From Mytilus galloprovincialis (lineage: Eukaryota; Mollusca; Bivalvia; Mytilida; Mytilidae), in contig NC_134842.1 of the NCBI RefSeq assembly GCF_965363235.1, forward strand, positions 31,868,958-31,932,957: a stretch of DNA of 64,000 bases, read 5' to 3'. The position numbers and the translations under genes were made by a program. This document shows, piece by piece, positions 46,422-57,560 of this stretch. Every line of letters begins with the position of its first letter. Position 1 is the stretch's first letter. Below the pieces are notes generated by a model that saw nothing but the letters and a program-made list of their open reading frames with translations, was not told where the DNA came from and did no database searches.

Positions 46422-47957
46422 ATGAGAAACAATACTGATGTCTTTCTTCACAACAGAACTCCTGTCTTTGTTATATCAGTTATTGAAGGATTCGGAATAA
46501 TTATCTTAAATACAGTCCTACTTCTTGTTTCATGCAAGATTAAAAAGGAAATCAGAAATCAATTACGTATATTTTATACATTTCTTGGAGTATCGGACCT
46601 ACTGAATGGTTCCCTGTTACTGGTGAATTCATTCACATACTTTTACAAAGATTTTTCTCTTTTTCAAAACTACAAGTTTTGTTTCTCAATTGCCTTATTG
46701 GCCCAAACCCAGATGTTTATAACTGGATATTTACTTTTATTACTGACATTTGTGAAATTCTTTTCTATCATCACTCCTCTGAAATGTCTAAAATATGTCA
46801 CACGTGAAATGGCCATTCGTCTATCTTTTGGAGTGTGGATTTTTACTTCGGGACTTGTAATAATTCCATCACTGCTATGGGTACAAAATCAAGTTTATAC
46901 ATTAGGACAAGAATGTGATCTGTACAGTGCATATGGAGACAAAGTTGGACAATTTATGACTTTAAAAAAATCAGCCATGGGAATTTTTATTTTTTCTCTG
47001 ATAATATTGAATTCAAAGATTGTTATGACCATAATAAAGCGAAACAAAAGGGTTGGGGTTTTGAAAGGTAAACTAGACACTTCCACTTATAAACCTGATA
47101 CCAAAGGAGTTCTAGGAAGTAAAATGGACACTACTTCTTCATTGGCTGGATCATCAGTTGGTGCACCTGGTATTAAAGGAGTTCTTGGAAAGAAAAAGAA
47201 AACAAGAACTTCCACTAATGAACCTGGTCACAACACATATATGGAGGGTAAACTGGGCACTTTGGGTAATGTTGACTCTGGTACCAGTAGAATGTCAAAA
47301 AATGTACTGGATACCTCAATTGTAGTTGAAAAACCAAGTAACAATGGAATTCTGGACAGCAAACCACAAATCAACAGAGTTATGGATGGGAAACTAGATA
47401 CTATGTTAAACACGTCTGTTCTAGATCCGGGTATCAGTGGACGTCTAACAACAAAAATGGAATCATCCACTACTCTTGATGAACCTGGTACTAGTCATAA
47501 AATATTTAACACTAACATCCCAGAAAATTTGTCGTTGCCAAAAAGAAAAATATCAAAGTCACAAGTAAATATAAAAAGTGAGTTGGAAAGTCAAACTATA
47601 GAAAAGAGAATAACAAAGGATCACAATCAAAAACTTAAAACAACGACCAAGCAGCGAATGATAACATCAACGACCTACAATTTTCTGAAGTCGAAAAATG
47701 TTAAGGCCTATTTAACAGTTCTCATGCACGTAGGATTTCATCTTCTAAGTGGTATGCCATCATTTGTATTTCTATCTAACGGACAATTACTGCCTTATTA
47801 TACCAGTAGTAGAAGTATCAGATTTGTTTGTGCTATGTGTAGATATTTTGTATCATTGATAGATCCCATTCTGATATTACTCCGAACACCAGTATTCAGG
47901 ACAACATTGAAGACATTGTGTAGTAAATGTATACAAAGACAACCTAAATATTACTGA
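46422..47957 (+). CDS. Divergent rhodopsin-like seven-transmembrane receptor, intronless
   Basis: 511 residues from the first in-frame ATG (MRNNTDVF); the frame is open upstream but lacks another ATG. N-terminal sequons are NNT and NRT. TM1 carries ILN (N30), TM2 has LGVSDLL (D59), C87 and C165 could form the TM3-ECL2 disulfide, TM3 ends VKFFSIITPLKC and TM7 ends SLIDPILILL. Atypical points: the DRY site reads VKF, TM6 (GFHLLSGMPSFVFL) lacks CWxP, and NPxxY is DPILI. Intracellular loop 3 spans about 208-424 and consists of degenerate repeats of GKLDTS, GVLGSK, GILDSK and KNVLDT type. This resembles the lineage-expanded orphan receptors of molluscs. Ligand unknown. A poly(A) signal lies 60 bp past the stop. 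Confidence 0.85.
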   Translation: MRNNTDVFLHNRTPVFVISVIEGFGIIILNTVLLLVSCKIKKEIRNQLRIFYTFLGVSDLLNGSLLLVNSFTYFYKDFSLFQNYKFCFSIALLAQTQMFITGYLLLLLTFVKFFSIITPLKCLKYVTREMAIRLSFGVWIFTSGLVIIPSLLWVQNQVYTLGQECDLYSAYGDKVGQFMTLKKSAMGIFIFSLIILNSKIVMTIIKRNKRVGVLKGKLDTSTYKPDTKGVLGSKMDTTSSLAGSSVGAPGIKGVLGKKKKTRTSTNEPGHNTYMEGKLGTLGNVDSGTSRMSKNVLDTSIVVEKPSNNGILDSKPQINRVMDGKLDTMLNTSVLDPGISGRLTTKMESSTTLDEPGTSHKIFNTNIPENLSLPKRKISKSQVNIKSELESQTIEKRITKDHNQKLKTTTKQRMITSTTYNFLKSKNVKAYLTVLMHVGFHLLSGMPSFVFLSNGQLLPYYTSSRSIRFVCAMCRYFVSLIDPILILLRTPVFRTTLKTLCSKCIQRQPKYY

Positions 47958-48013
47958 CAATCATAACAATATATCTATCAATTTATGTCATGGTTAATTT
48001 GTGGGTATTTGGA

Positions 48014-48019
48014 AATAAA
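48014..48019 (+). terminator. Poly(A) signal of the receptor gene
   Basis: AATAAA 57 bp after the TGA stop, the first downstream of it. Confidence 0.5.
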
Positions 48020-48177
48020 TATAAGCACTTAAAAGGTAATTGTAACTGGAAATTCAAATGGAATACGAAAAATTTGAATCCTTTCATGATAAATTAAAGT
48101 AGGAATAAACTTTATGCTATGTTTAAAATTGTGGAAACGTTCTAAAGTTGTAGATGCAGTGAGAAAATTAGACACTT

Positions 48178-48480
48178 GGGTATCACCAGCCCAGTAGTCA
48201 GCACTTATGTGTTGACAAGAGTTATCATTAATATGTTCATAATAATAAATTTACTGTTTACAAACCTTTGAATTTTTTAAGTACTAAGGTTTTTCAACCT
48301 TGGTTGTATTTGGCAAAACTTTTAGGAATTTTGGGTCTTCAATGCTCTTCAACTTCGTACTTTATTTGGCCTTTTAAACATTACTGATTCGAGCGTCGCT
48401 GATGAGTCTTTTGTAGACGAAACACGCGTCGGTCGTAATTATAAAATTTTATTCCTGGTATCAATGATGAGTTTATTTTT
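48178..48480 (+). mobile_element. Hammerhead-bearing repeat, near full-length copy H
   Basis: Complete unit from 'gggtatcaccagcccagtag' through 'cttcaacttcgtactttatt' to 'tcctggtatcaatgatgag'. Lies just past the receptor gene. Confidence 0.8.
48393..48436 (+). ncRNA. Hammerhead motif, mutated stems
   Basis: CTGATGA, stem II and GAAA are intact. Stem III (ACAC/GCGT) and helix I (GCGTCG/GGTCGT) carry mismatches. Predicted inactive. Confidence 0.7.
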
Positions 48481-48879
48481 AAATCCTAGACGGATTTTTT
48501 AAATAATATTTCACATCATATCCTTGTAACTAACTTGTAGTGAATAATACATTAATGTTTTTATTAATTATAATCCCTTAACCATACTGAAGTGTAGTTT
48601 GTCTTTGTGATTCTGCTCTTTAGTCTTTTTCCTCTGTTAGCACCACGAATCAGCACATGAACCTTATTAATCAGTATAACCAAAGTAGAAAGGAGAAACA
48701 TTTTGGGGATATCTTAATATATTCCCAAGGCTTTTGTTGGTTGCCTTGATTTTTTATTAATAGAATTTGCACTGAATTTTTTAATACTTTCATTTAATGA
48801 CTATAAAAGCAATAAACAGGATAAATCTTAAACAAGTACTGCAATGTATTATATAAAAATAATAAAATTTAATTAAAAC

Positions 48880-49095
48880 AAGAATGTGTCCCTTGTACAC
48901 GTATGTCGCATCCGCACTATCATTTACTATGTTCAGTGGACCCTGAAAATGGTGTAAAAACTCTAATTTGGCATTAAAATTAGAAAGATCATATCATAGG
49001 AAACTTCTGTAATAATGTCCAAGTTGATTGGACTTCAACTTCATCAAAAACTACCTCAGTCAAAAACTAAAACCTGAAACGGGACAGTCGGACAG
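48880..49095 (+). repeat. Interspersed repeat family F, copy 2
   Basis: Begins 'acaagaatgtgtcccttgta' and matches 45230-45435 through 'aacttcatcaaaaactacct' and 'aacctgaaacgggacagtcg'. Confidence 0.75.
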
Positions 49096-49435
49096 TTATC
49101 CCTGTATTTGTAATATAAACCACTAATAGGACTTTTTAAATGCTTAACAGTATGTTATGAAATTTTACAAAGTAAAACGTTGTCATATTTCACAAGGTTA
49201 TTGAAAATTGATTTATTTTGTTTGTTTGTTCATTGTTGTTTGTTTGTCTATTTGTGTGAACAACTGAACTAGATTCAACAAAAAAACATGTTGTTTTAAA
49301 ATGTCAGTCTCTCTTGAGTGCTATATAATCTTTTTAATAGATATAGATATATATATGAAGATGTGGTGTGAGTGCCAATGACACAATCTTATGACTGTTT
49401 TGTAAATCTTGATACAAATAAAACATTTTCTGTAT

Positions 49436-50690
49436 TTCTTCTTCTTCTTCTTTCAGTACAGAGTCGGACTCTTCTTGAGTGTATAAATGACTCTTGCTCG
49501 TGAAATCATGAGGCCTTCCCTCCTTAATTAATAAAAACTATTTACAGGAAAATTATTTACAAATAAAACTATGTACATCTGGGGTCAAAGGATATCTAGA
49601 TGTGTGAAGCTCCTGTCAAGGCCTCTGGTAGGATGGTAAGGCTGGCCTTGAACTCTTCTAGTGTAGCTGCTGTTGTGGCTTTTTCCGGTAGAGTGTTCCA
49701 TTCCCTGGTTGATCTTGGGAAGAAGGAGTACCTGTATTGGTCTTTTAGAGTGTGCTGTTGGTGTATGCGGTGGCCTCCTCTGGTCCTTGAATCTCCGGGT
49801 TTGTAATAATTAGAGGGGTCAATATCCACCAATCTATTGCGGATCTTGTATGCCATGGTGAGTCGGTCTTTGCAGCGTCGATCTTTAAGAGGTTCCCATT
49901 TTAGTCTCTCCATTAAGGAGCTGACACAACCTGGGGATACGTCTTGGTATTCATTGTACACGAACCTAGCTGCCCTTCTCTGTACTTGTTCTAGGTCTTA
50001 ATCAAGGTTATGTTGGTAAGGGTCCCATACAGTGTAGGTGTATTCCAGGGTTGTTCTGACCATGGTGATGTAGGCGTTAGCTTTGACTTCTGGTTTACAC
50101 CGTCCTAGGTTCCTTCGCAGAAAGCCTAGTGTCCTTGATGCTTTGCCTACCGTCTGGTTGATATGTGTCTTCCACTGTAGGTCATGGTTTATGGTGACTC
50201 CCAGGTATTTCCCATGCTCGACTGCATCTAGTGTGTGACCAAGTAGTTGGTAGTTCCTTATCAGTGGGTTTCTTTTGTTGGTAATCCGTATCACGATGCA
50301 CTTCTCAGGATGGAAATTCATCTGCCATCGTGATTCCCAATCTTAGAGTTTGTTAAGGTCGTCTTGGAGTGTCTCGCTATCCTTTACATTCTTTATTTTT
50401 CTATAAACTAGGCAATCGTCTGCAAATAACCTTGCCTCAGAAGATGTTGATTGTGGCAGGTCATTAATGTAAGCCAGAAATAATAGGGGTCCGATGACTG
50501 TTCCCTGAGCCACCCCTCAGATGACGTCTAGGGGGCCAGACTTATGCCCTTCAAGCAATACGGATTGTATTCTCTTGCTTAGGAAGTCTTGTATCCATTT
50601 GAGTGTTACTCCACGTATTCTTTAATAGTCCATTTTTTGGAGGAGTCTCTTGTGGGGCACTTTGATATTGTTTCATTATACTTTAGTTAA
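49436..50690 (-). pseudogene. 5'-truncated Jockey/CR1-type non-LTR retrotransposon (reverse transcriptase remnant)
   Basis: Minus-strand translation retains ordered reverse-transcriptase landmarks: KVPHKRLLQKMDY, GVAQGTVIGPLLFLAYINDLP, FADDCLVY, WQMNFHPEKC, GKYLGVTINHDLQWKTHIN, LGFLRRNLGRCK, VRTTLEYTYTVWDPY and QVQRRAARFVYNEYQ. At least four in-frame stops (after MDY, DVI, LNKL and HNLD) kill it. It begins inside the polymerase domain, so it is a 5'-truncated insertion. The 3' end is an AAG microsatellite (49436-49456, minus strand), as in elements that terminate in short repeats rather than poly(A). Confidence 0.9.
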
Positions 50691-50876
50691 CTTTACATTG
50701 AATTTCATTGTATTTGTCCATTTAGTGTTATTTTATTTTAATTAAATATATGTTCACTTTATATAACATGTATAAGTCTGCTTTTAATTTAATTTTATTA
50801 TAAGTAATTCATTTAAATGTATATGTATTTATTCTATTTGTCTCTCAGTATTCAATTTTATTTTGTTATAATCTAG

Positions 50877-51156
50877 TTAAGGTTGTACCCAACTCTTTCG
50901 CTAAAATCAATTTGGCTAGTTTAATTTTCATTAACTTTTGACAAAGTATTACTTTGAACCTTTGAACAAAAATATAAAAGTTTCAAAAATTTTAACCAAC
51001 CAGTTTATAAGAAAAATTACACTGGTTATAGAGTAGTTTAACAAACACTAATTTAGATCATTGAGAAGCTTAATATCGCCTTAACAACACAACATAATTA
51101 AAATGTTTAGCTGATTTTACAGAGTTATTTCGCTGTAGTGTTAGGTACCGCCTTAA
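50877..51156 (+). mobile_element. 280-bp TTAA-flanked MITE, copy 1
   Basis: Ends TTAAGGTTGTACCC and GGTACCGCCTTAA are inverted. TTAA at both ends suggests a piggyBac-type target duplication. Confidence 0.7.
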
Positions 51157-51395
51157 ATGTAATTTTATTTTATGCATCGATTTTTTTTAAATCTTTTTTC
51201 ATTATAATTTAGTCAATGTTTGTAAATATCTTTTTGCTTTAATTCGCTAATATTATATATTTTATCTAAGTGAATGTGTCAAATTATTAAATTGTGATAG
51301 ATTTTATTTAGGTGACTGTTTACTTTTATCTAATTTTAATTTTCTTAATAATATAACTAACATACCATGTATTCATGTGTATATATTTTGTACAA

Positions 51396-51676
51396 TTAAG
51401 GTGTTACCTAACACTACAGGGATATAACTCCGTAAAGTAAGCTAAACGTTTTAATCACGTTGTTTTGTAAAGGGAATATTAAGCTTCTCAATGATCAAAA
51501 TTGGTGTTTGTCAAACTACTATATAACCAGTGTAATTTTTCTGACAAAACGGTTGGTTCAAAATTTTTGAAATTTGTATATTTTTGTTAAAGTGTCAAAG
51601 TAAATACTTTGTCAAAATTTTATGAAAATTAAACGAGCCAAATAAATTTTAGTGAAAGTGTTGGGTACCACCTTAA
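51396..51676 (-). mobile_element. 281-bp TTAA-flanked MITE, copy 2 (inverted)
   Basis: Same element in opposite orientation, 240 bp away. Shared blocks include 'tttaattttcat', 'attacactggttata' and 'atcattgagaagcttaatat'. The pair could form a 280-bp stem with a 240-nt loop if transcribed together. Confidence 0.75.
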
Positions 51677-52139
51677 ATATTGATTAAAACATAAAGCTGA
51701 TTATTGAATTTTAACAATGTAATACATGTCCATCTAATTTTGTTTTTCACACATTAACAGTATGCAACACACTGTAATTTAACATACTGTTATAATACTA
51801 ATTCATTAAGAATCATGTCAATTTCAGGGATTTAAGCTGTTTCAAAGTGTTATAAACATTTCAATGTAAAAAATATTAAGACAATGTGATTTTAACAAAA
51901 TGAAAATACAATTCAATTTATTTTCATAGTCTGATTCAAAATTATTCTTGACAATGTAGATATGATTGAACCAATAAAGTTGTTTTAATTTTATTTTCTT
52001 GCCAAGTCTGAAATCTTGTCAGTTTAACAATGAGAATATTTGATATGATTGCCAATTAGACAAATATTCTACAGAGTTTAAATTATGTTATGTTGATGTT
52101 TGTTGTTTTTTTTTTTATCATAAGGGAATTAGATTGATT

Positions 52140-52325
52140 GATTGTTGATTGCTTAATGTACAGTTTTTGGCGGGGTTCATGTTGTCTATTTTGTGTCATG
52201 TTTACTATTATTTGTATGTTTGTCTTTTTTTTCATTTTTAGCCATGGCGTTGTCAGTTTATTATCAATCGATGAGCTCGACTATTCCTCTGGTATCTATC
52301 CCTCTTTTCGACATATTTCATGAAC
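52140..52325 (+). repeat. Interspersed repeat family D, copy 2
   Basis: 'attatttgtatgtttgtctt', 'agccatggcgttgtcagttt', 'ctattcctctggtatctatc', matching 29395-29515. Confidence 0.65.
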
Positions 52326-52393
52326 TTTATCTCCCGTAGTAGCAGCAATTTAGTGCTGATAATTTCTTGTGTAGGAATTGGTTAATATTGAAG

Positions 52394-52629
52394 AACAAGA
52401 GTGCACACGCTGAAATGTCTCGCCTTCTTTAGTAATAATTGATATTGTGTTGATAGTCCTAAATATGAAGCTTTGTTACAACTGTCACATAAACTTAACA
52501 TTAACCAATAAAACTAAAAATTATCTAATAAACCATGAAAATGAGGTCAAGGTCAGATGAACCATGCCAGGCAGACATGCACAGCTAACCATTCTTCCAT
52601 ACAACAAATATAGTTGACCTATTGCTTAT
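52394..52629 (-). repeat. 1.06-kb hairpin-ended repeat, truncated copy 3
   Basis: Starts at the same AACAAGAGTGCACAC end as copy 1 and follows it for about 235 bp, then stops at 'gacctattgcttattg'. The hairpin end is missing. Confidence 0.8.
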
Positions 52630-52790
52630 TGTTCAAAGTCATAATAAACGAGAGACCGGTGAAAAATAATGTAATTCCAATTCTTGAACCAATGCATACA
52701 AACATCATAAACTTAGTCTTCTGTGTACTCTTTTATCATGTGTTTCGTATATGTTTTGTTTAATCGTAAATTTTTTCTTCAATTGGTCAG

Positions 52791-53013
52791 TGTTGTTGTG
52801 AAAATATGGCAGGCAACTAAAGTCAACGATTGTCACCTGTTTGGCAACAATAAACAAAAAAGCATGGATCTTGAGCACATGTTTAACATGTACAATCATA
52901 TAATGGTTTATTTTAAGGACATCCATGCGTATTGCGATCACTTGATTTTTAAGAATGGTCACTTTGCATACGAAAAATATGTCGGGGAATTGCTTCCGGA
53001 AGGAAGCAATTAA
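52791..53013 (+). CDS. Candidate terminal coding exon, unknown protein
   Basis: Good acceptor (TTTTTTCTTCAATTGGTCAG), then 73 open codons to TAA (53011-53013), with AATAAA starting one base later (53014-53019). Peptide: VVVKIWQATKVNDCHLFGNN, then KQKSMDLEHMFNMYNHIMVY, FKDIHAYCDHLIFKNG and YEKYVGELLPEGSN. Amphipathic helices with two cysteines. No upstream exon recognised. A perfect 9-bp hairpin (ATTGCTTCC/GGAAGCAAT) overlaps the stop. Not identified. Confidence 0.4.
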
Positions 53014-53635
53014 AATAAAGTAAACTTCTTTTAAGGCGAAGTGTACGTAATTAAACTACACAATGGATTGTTTTTTTAAATTTTACATGTAGATTCTGCT
53101 TGTAAAAATAAATCGAAAAATAAAATAAAAAAAGGGGGTAACCGTTTTCGTTTTTGAGATACGAGCTGTTGAAGTTAACAGCATCATACACCAAAATTAC
53201 AAAGGATATATAGGGAAAATCCTGAAATTCGGCAGGAATTGTTACATTTCCAAGATTTTCTATTATATTAGACAATCGATTTTTTTAAAATTTATGCGAC
53301 GATTCTAAAATGTCTGAGGAATCGATTGGTGCAAAGAAAGTCCTTAGCAACCGTGCTACTTTTCAAGCTATACCCTGTTAAAGTTGAATCTTGAGTGTAA
53401 AAAAATAAAAAGCAACGACAACGTTATTGACGCTGCCGCAACAGTTACGACGCTTCATATAGTTCTATACTTGTATGAAATATAAACCGTTTTGTTGGAG
53501 TTTGTGTTGCTCGGTCTTTAGTTCTTTATGTTACGTTTTGTGTACTATTGTATTGTATTTGTCTTTTATATTCGGGTGCGTGCGGAGATCGCCAAGCTAG
53601 AAAACGGTTGACATTTTCTTTATTATGAACTAGAA

Positions 53636-53759
53636 CTATTCGACCTTCCATGGTGCCTTATTTTTGTTAAAATCTAAACACTGCGACGTGTTTTCAAAAT
53701 CCTTGTTCCCATGAAACTTCATTTCATCAAGGTCTCTTCTCAGAATATCAGCCATCTGT
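53636..53759 (-). CDS. Candidate terminal exon, unknown
   Basis: Acceptor CTGTGCCAG, then QMADILRRDLDEMKFHGNKD and FENTSQCLDFNKNKAPWKVE before TAG (53636-53638). Short, but the composition is protein-like. Confidence 0.3.
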
Positions 53760-53837
53760 CTGGCACAGGATAACAAATCAATATTTAAGTAAATTTAAGT
53801 TGTGTGGTAATTCTTAGTACATTTGGGTAAATTAATC

Positions 53838-53972
53838 TTATCTTTGTGCAGCATAAGCATCTCTATAATTCAACACATCCCTGAGCCACGACATTATATA
53901 TTTTATGCATTGCATGCGCTTCTTTTTATCACAATCCAGACCAGCTAGTAACCGTTGTATAACTTTACACGT
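53838..53972 (-). CDS. Candidate terminal exon, unknown
   Basis: Acceptor ATTCGTCTTCAG, then TCKVIQRLLAGLDCDKKKRM and QCIKYIMSWLRDVLNYRDAYAAQ to TAA. Predicted amphipathic helices, with a size and cysteine pattern loosely like the plus-strand candidate at 52.8 kb. It may extend upstream in the same frame to 54104. Not identified. Confidence 0.35.
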   Translation of the reverse strand, partial: TCKVIQRLLAGLDCDKKKRMQCIKYIMSWLRDVLNYRDAYAAQR

Positions 53973-54764
53973 CTGAAGACGAATATTTGCGTGAAACATT
54001 TTTGTATGATTTTTATTTCTGGAAATCAATCTGAAATCTACAACAGTCCTTTCCCGAAAGTAGGGCTGGACCTGTACTTTTATGTGCATTCGGGATTTAC
54101 ACAAATTGTAACCCGAATAATTCAGTGTATTATTCAGCTAATGTACGAATACTCCATTTCTCGTGTGGGAGAAAATCGGACATGGAAAGGGGTTGAATTA
54201 TTCGAGTTACTCAAATTGAAACTCGGGAATATATTTCTAGCTGTTTGGAATTCGCGGAAACAAATGATTGTTTTTCGGCATTACGGTTACGGTATTGAAT
54301 CAATATGAGAGATACCATTTTTTTCTTTTAACAAATTCGAATACTAGTCAGTTTATAGGACTTAAGTTTGAAATAGGGGCGGTAATCCATTCATTTTATC
54401 CAATCAATTTTTTTTTTGGGCGGGGGTTGGGTTCAACATTGATAGTGAAAAAGCCTTGAAATATTTGATAAAAAACGTTGAATGTAAATTATATGAACTC
54501 CAAAGTCTCATATTATAAGACTAGTTAACCACAGGCTTCTCAATTCTTGTATGATCATGAACTAGGTGAAAACCTAGAGCTGACCGAGTGCGAGATCCTC
54601 ATGGATAATCATCGAGGTCGTTAAACACACCTTGCAGTAAACTTGGGTTAAATTAAAAAAAAAATCGAAATGTAATAGTCTGAACACATTTCACCTCTCA
54701 TTCCACTAAATATCAAATTGCAGTTACAAGTATTACAAAACTTCCCTGACCTCTTTTCTTTAAC

Positions 54765-54990
54765 CATAATAGAGGGAAAGGGGGCGGAGGGATCCAGATC
54801 CCGAAATCCCGGGCTTAAATACACGATATCCCGAGGTCCTGAATTTAAAAAAAATTAAATCCCGACTACCCGAAATTCGGAAATAGAATTTCTCGAATCC
54901 CGAAAGGGTCAATCCCGAAATCCCGAGCTTAAAAACACCCGATCCCGGAGTTCCGATAAAGGTCAAACCCCCCTCCTTTTCCCCCCGTAA
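54765..54990 (+). repeat. Interspersed repeat family B, copy 3
   Basis: Best preserved copy: 'agatcccgaaatcccgggct', 'aaagggtcaatcccgaaatc', 'ccgataaaggtcaaaccccc'. Confidence 0.7.
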
Positions 54991-55266
54991 TTCTATATTC
55001 TATTTATTCATAATCTTGAATTGAGACTTGATACTTCAAAATTACATTCTCTAATTTTGAATGATGCACAAAGCTAGACACAATAAAAGAAAACAGATTT
55101 CGCTATATATCTCTTCGAAATTTGAATTTGTGAAAGAAGAAATGACATGTAATATTTTATCTTACATGTGTACTTTCAATTCCAATATGGTTCATAATTT
55201 AGATTTAGTTTTCCCATAAATTTAGGACGGAATAGAAGACACCTGTTTACTCTCTGCACATGTAGA

Positions 55267-55815
55267 AAAAGTACTGTTTACAGATTTTGAAGAGGTATGA
55301 GCACCGGGGTGATATAGAAAACATTCGTAGAACAGGAAGGCCAAAATCATTTCATGAACGAGACATGAGAAAACTTTCCCGTTGTGTAAAAAAACATCGC
55401 CGTAAATCTTTATCTGAAACTACTAATATTTTTAATGAGAGCATTGATCGACCTTTCTCTAAACGAACAGTTGAACATAAATTACATTCTGATGGGTTCC
55501 ACAAGCGGTCAGTAAAGACAAAGATGTGTATCTGTGAGGTCAACAAGAAAAAACGAGTGGCATATTGCAGGAGAAATTTACATAAAACTGTTAATGCACA
55601 CTGGAGTACAGTAATCTTAGCGATGAGTGCAAGGTAGTCATTGAGCAAGATTCTCGTGTCAGTGTCTAGAGAAAGGTCGGAGAAGAGTGGCTGACGGATT
55701 GGATTTGCCCTCCATCTCATCTCTTAAGTATAGATTAATGATCTGGGGGTTTATCACTTACCATGATGGTGTCGGAACTATTACTGTTGTTGAAGGGAAC
55801 ATACACTAGTAGCCA
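55267..55815 (+). pseudogene. Tc1/mariner transposase relic
   Basis: The ORF 55287-55637 gives the helix-turn-helix region (GRPKSFHERDMRKLSRCVKK, RRKSLSETTNIFNESIDRPF, SKRTVEHKLHSDGF, KKKRVAYCRRNLHKT, HWSTVI). At about 55618 a frameshift interrupts the first catalytic block; DECKVVIEQDSRV follows in another frame. Farther on, IMIWGFITYHDGVGTITVVEGN matches the Tc1 WG-x-I motif. Then the similarity ends, so the second and third catalytic acids are missing. No inverted termini found. Confidence 0.8.
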
Positions 55816-56085
55816 GATTAAAGTCTGAAACGGTCATTTTGGTCTGATCAAGTCTTGATCGACTTAATTTACCGCTAGAGAAAAACGTTCAGACTTTTTA
55901 GATTTTAAGACACTGTTCAGATATGTTGGTTTAGTCCGTTCAGTCATGTCAAGTTTATCAAGATGGAAGGCTCTAGCGTTAAATCAAGTCTGTTCAGACT
56001 GTTTTGGACAAATTTAGACCAGTCATAAAAAGAAACATTCAAAACTTTCAGATCGGGTTAAGATCCGTTTAGTGTGTCAGAATTA
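55806..56085. repeat. Imperfect foldback, 'gacttaatttaccgctagag' arms
   Basis: 'gacttaatttaccgctagag' (55861-55880) and 'ctctagcgttaaatcaagtc' (55972-55991) are inverted. Outer 'agtctgaaacggtc' and 'aaactttcagat' are weaker mirrors. It adjoins the Tc1 relic and may be a separate MITE. Confidence 0.45.
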
Positions 56086-56089
56086 TATT

Positions 56090-57560
56090 AGGAGTAACGC
56101 CCCCTCATGTGAATAATACAATGTATTATAAATGCTAGAATAAAAAACGTATATTATTTTTAATTATTAAACATAAAATCATTCGTTTACCTTTTATTTC
56201 TGCTGGTCTTTTTTTTAAGGGATTAGAGAATTAATAATATATACATACAGTTTTGTTAGTTTGTTTTGTTGGGGAAGTAAATGATTCGCCAATAACTGTT
56301 ACTGATTTTAACTATTTTTTTTATTATTTTCTGGTGTTAAAATATGTATTTATCTACTTATTCTTTGAAAAAAGTAATTGCAAATTTCAACCGTTACATT
56401 AACAAAAGAGTGACAACAACATCTTATATAAATTTCATACGTCCAAATCACGTTTCTGGATTTTACTTCATCAGGAACGATCAACGCAAAATACAAATAT
56501 TTTATATGTAAGATCATTTGTATCGTTAATTTTGTTATCCTCAGGCTCTTAATGCTGCATCAGGGAACCATGTCTCCGTTTGAACTAAGCTTCTGAATCT
56601 GCTCTTAGGCCGTGAAGTGAGAGTGTTAAAATTATAAGTAACATACCATCGGTAAGAAAAGGATGTCGATGGGGTTTTACAGAATAGGGAATGATCGACT
56701 GTAAATATGAATAATAGAGAAAATGGAACAAAAAACCAAAGAATAGAGACTAATAAGGTGCTTGAATATAAAAATTAAATTGATAATAATAGACAAAAAA
56801 TAGAAAGACTAATAAAAAACGGCCTTAACATTAAAGAAAACAGAAATGAAGGACCCCGTCCAGATCCTCATAGATTAAAACAATATAACCTAATTTTAAG
56901 TTCAGCATCGAGTATATGTCTTAGTACATCTATTTGTAAATGCGCTTATACTTTCTTTCATTTGAATAAAAAACTTATTTAATATAAAATATGTATTTAT
57001 TTGTTTGTTCAGATTGCACTATTATAAATAATTCTTCTTCGTCTTTTTCCTCTAAACTGTAAAAGTAACGTATGTATACGTTAATATTCGGTCTATAAAC
57101 TTAAGTTCGATGGCACGTGCCAATAATCTAAAGGTAACAAAATCAACGATCCATAAAATAACGTGGCAATTACAATGCCTATTTCACAGTTATATCATCA
57201 TTCACCCGTCATGGTATCATACAAGTACCTCCGTATGTGTAGTATAAGGTTATAAATCATGTGTTGATAGCTTCTTTCTAACACTATTGACGACATTGTT
57301 CAAACTACATGCACATTACACAATACCGCAAATTTAATATAGTTAAAAAGATATACGATATGGAAAATGCATTTTTTTTCTATCAAAAATGTATGGTCAT
57401 GTATTTTTAACTCTGGGTATTTATTTAAAATGTATTGAATATGTAAAAGATTAAATTTGTTCTCAAATATTTGCAAAAGAAAGATTTTCCGAAAAAAGAC
57501 AATCCATAAAATAACGTTTTGTCCTTTTGTTCTTTTTTTTTGGGGGGGATGGGGGGGGGG
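56090..57560. other. AT-rich stretch without supported gene
   Basis: No frame or exon supported. 56640-56880 has low-complexity A-rich sequence ('gaatagagactaataaggtg', 'gaaggaccccgtccagatcc') of repeat type. Confidence 0.45.
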
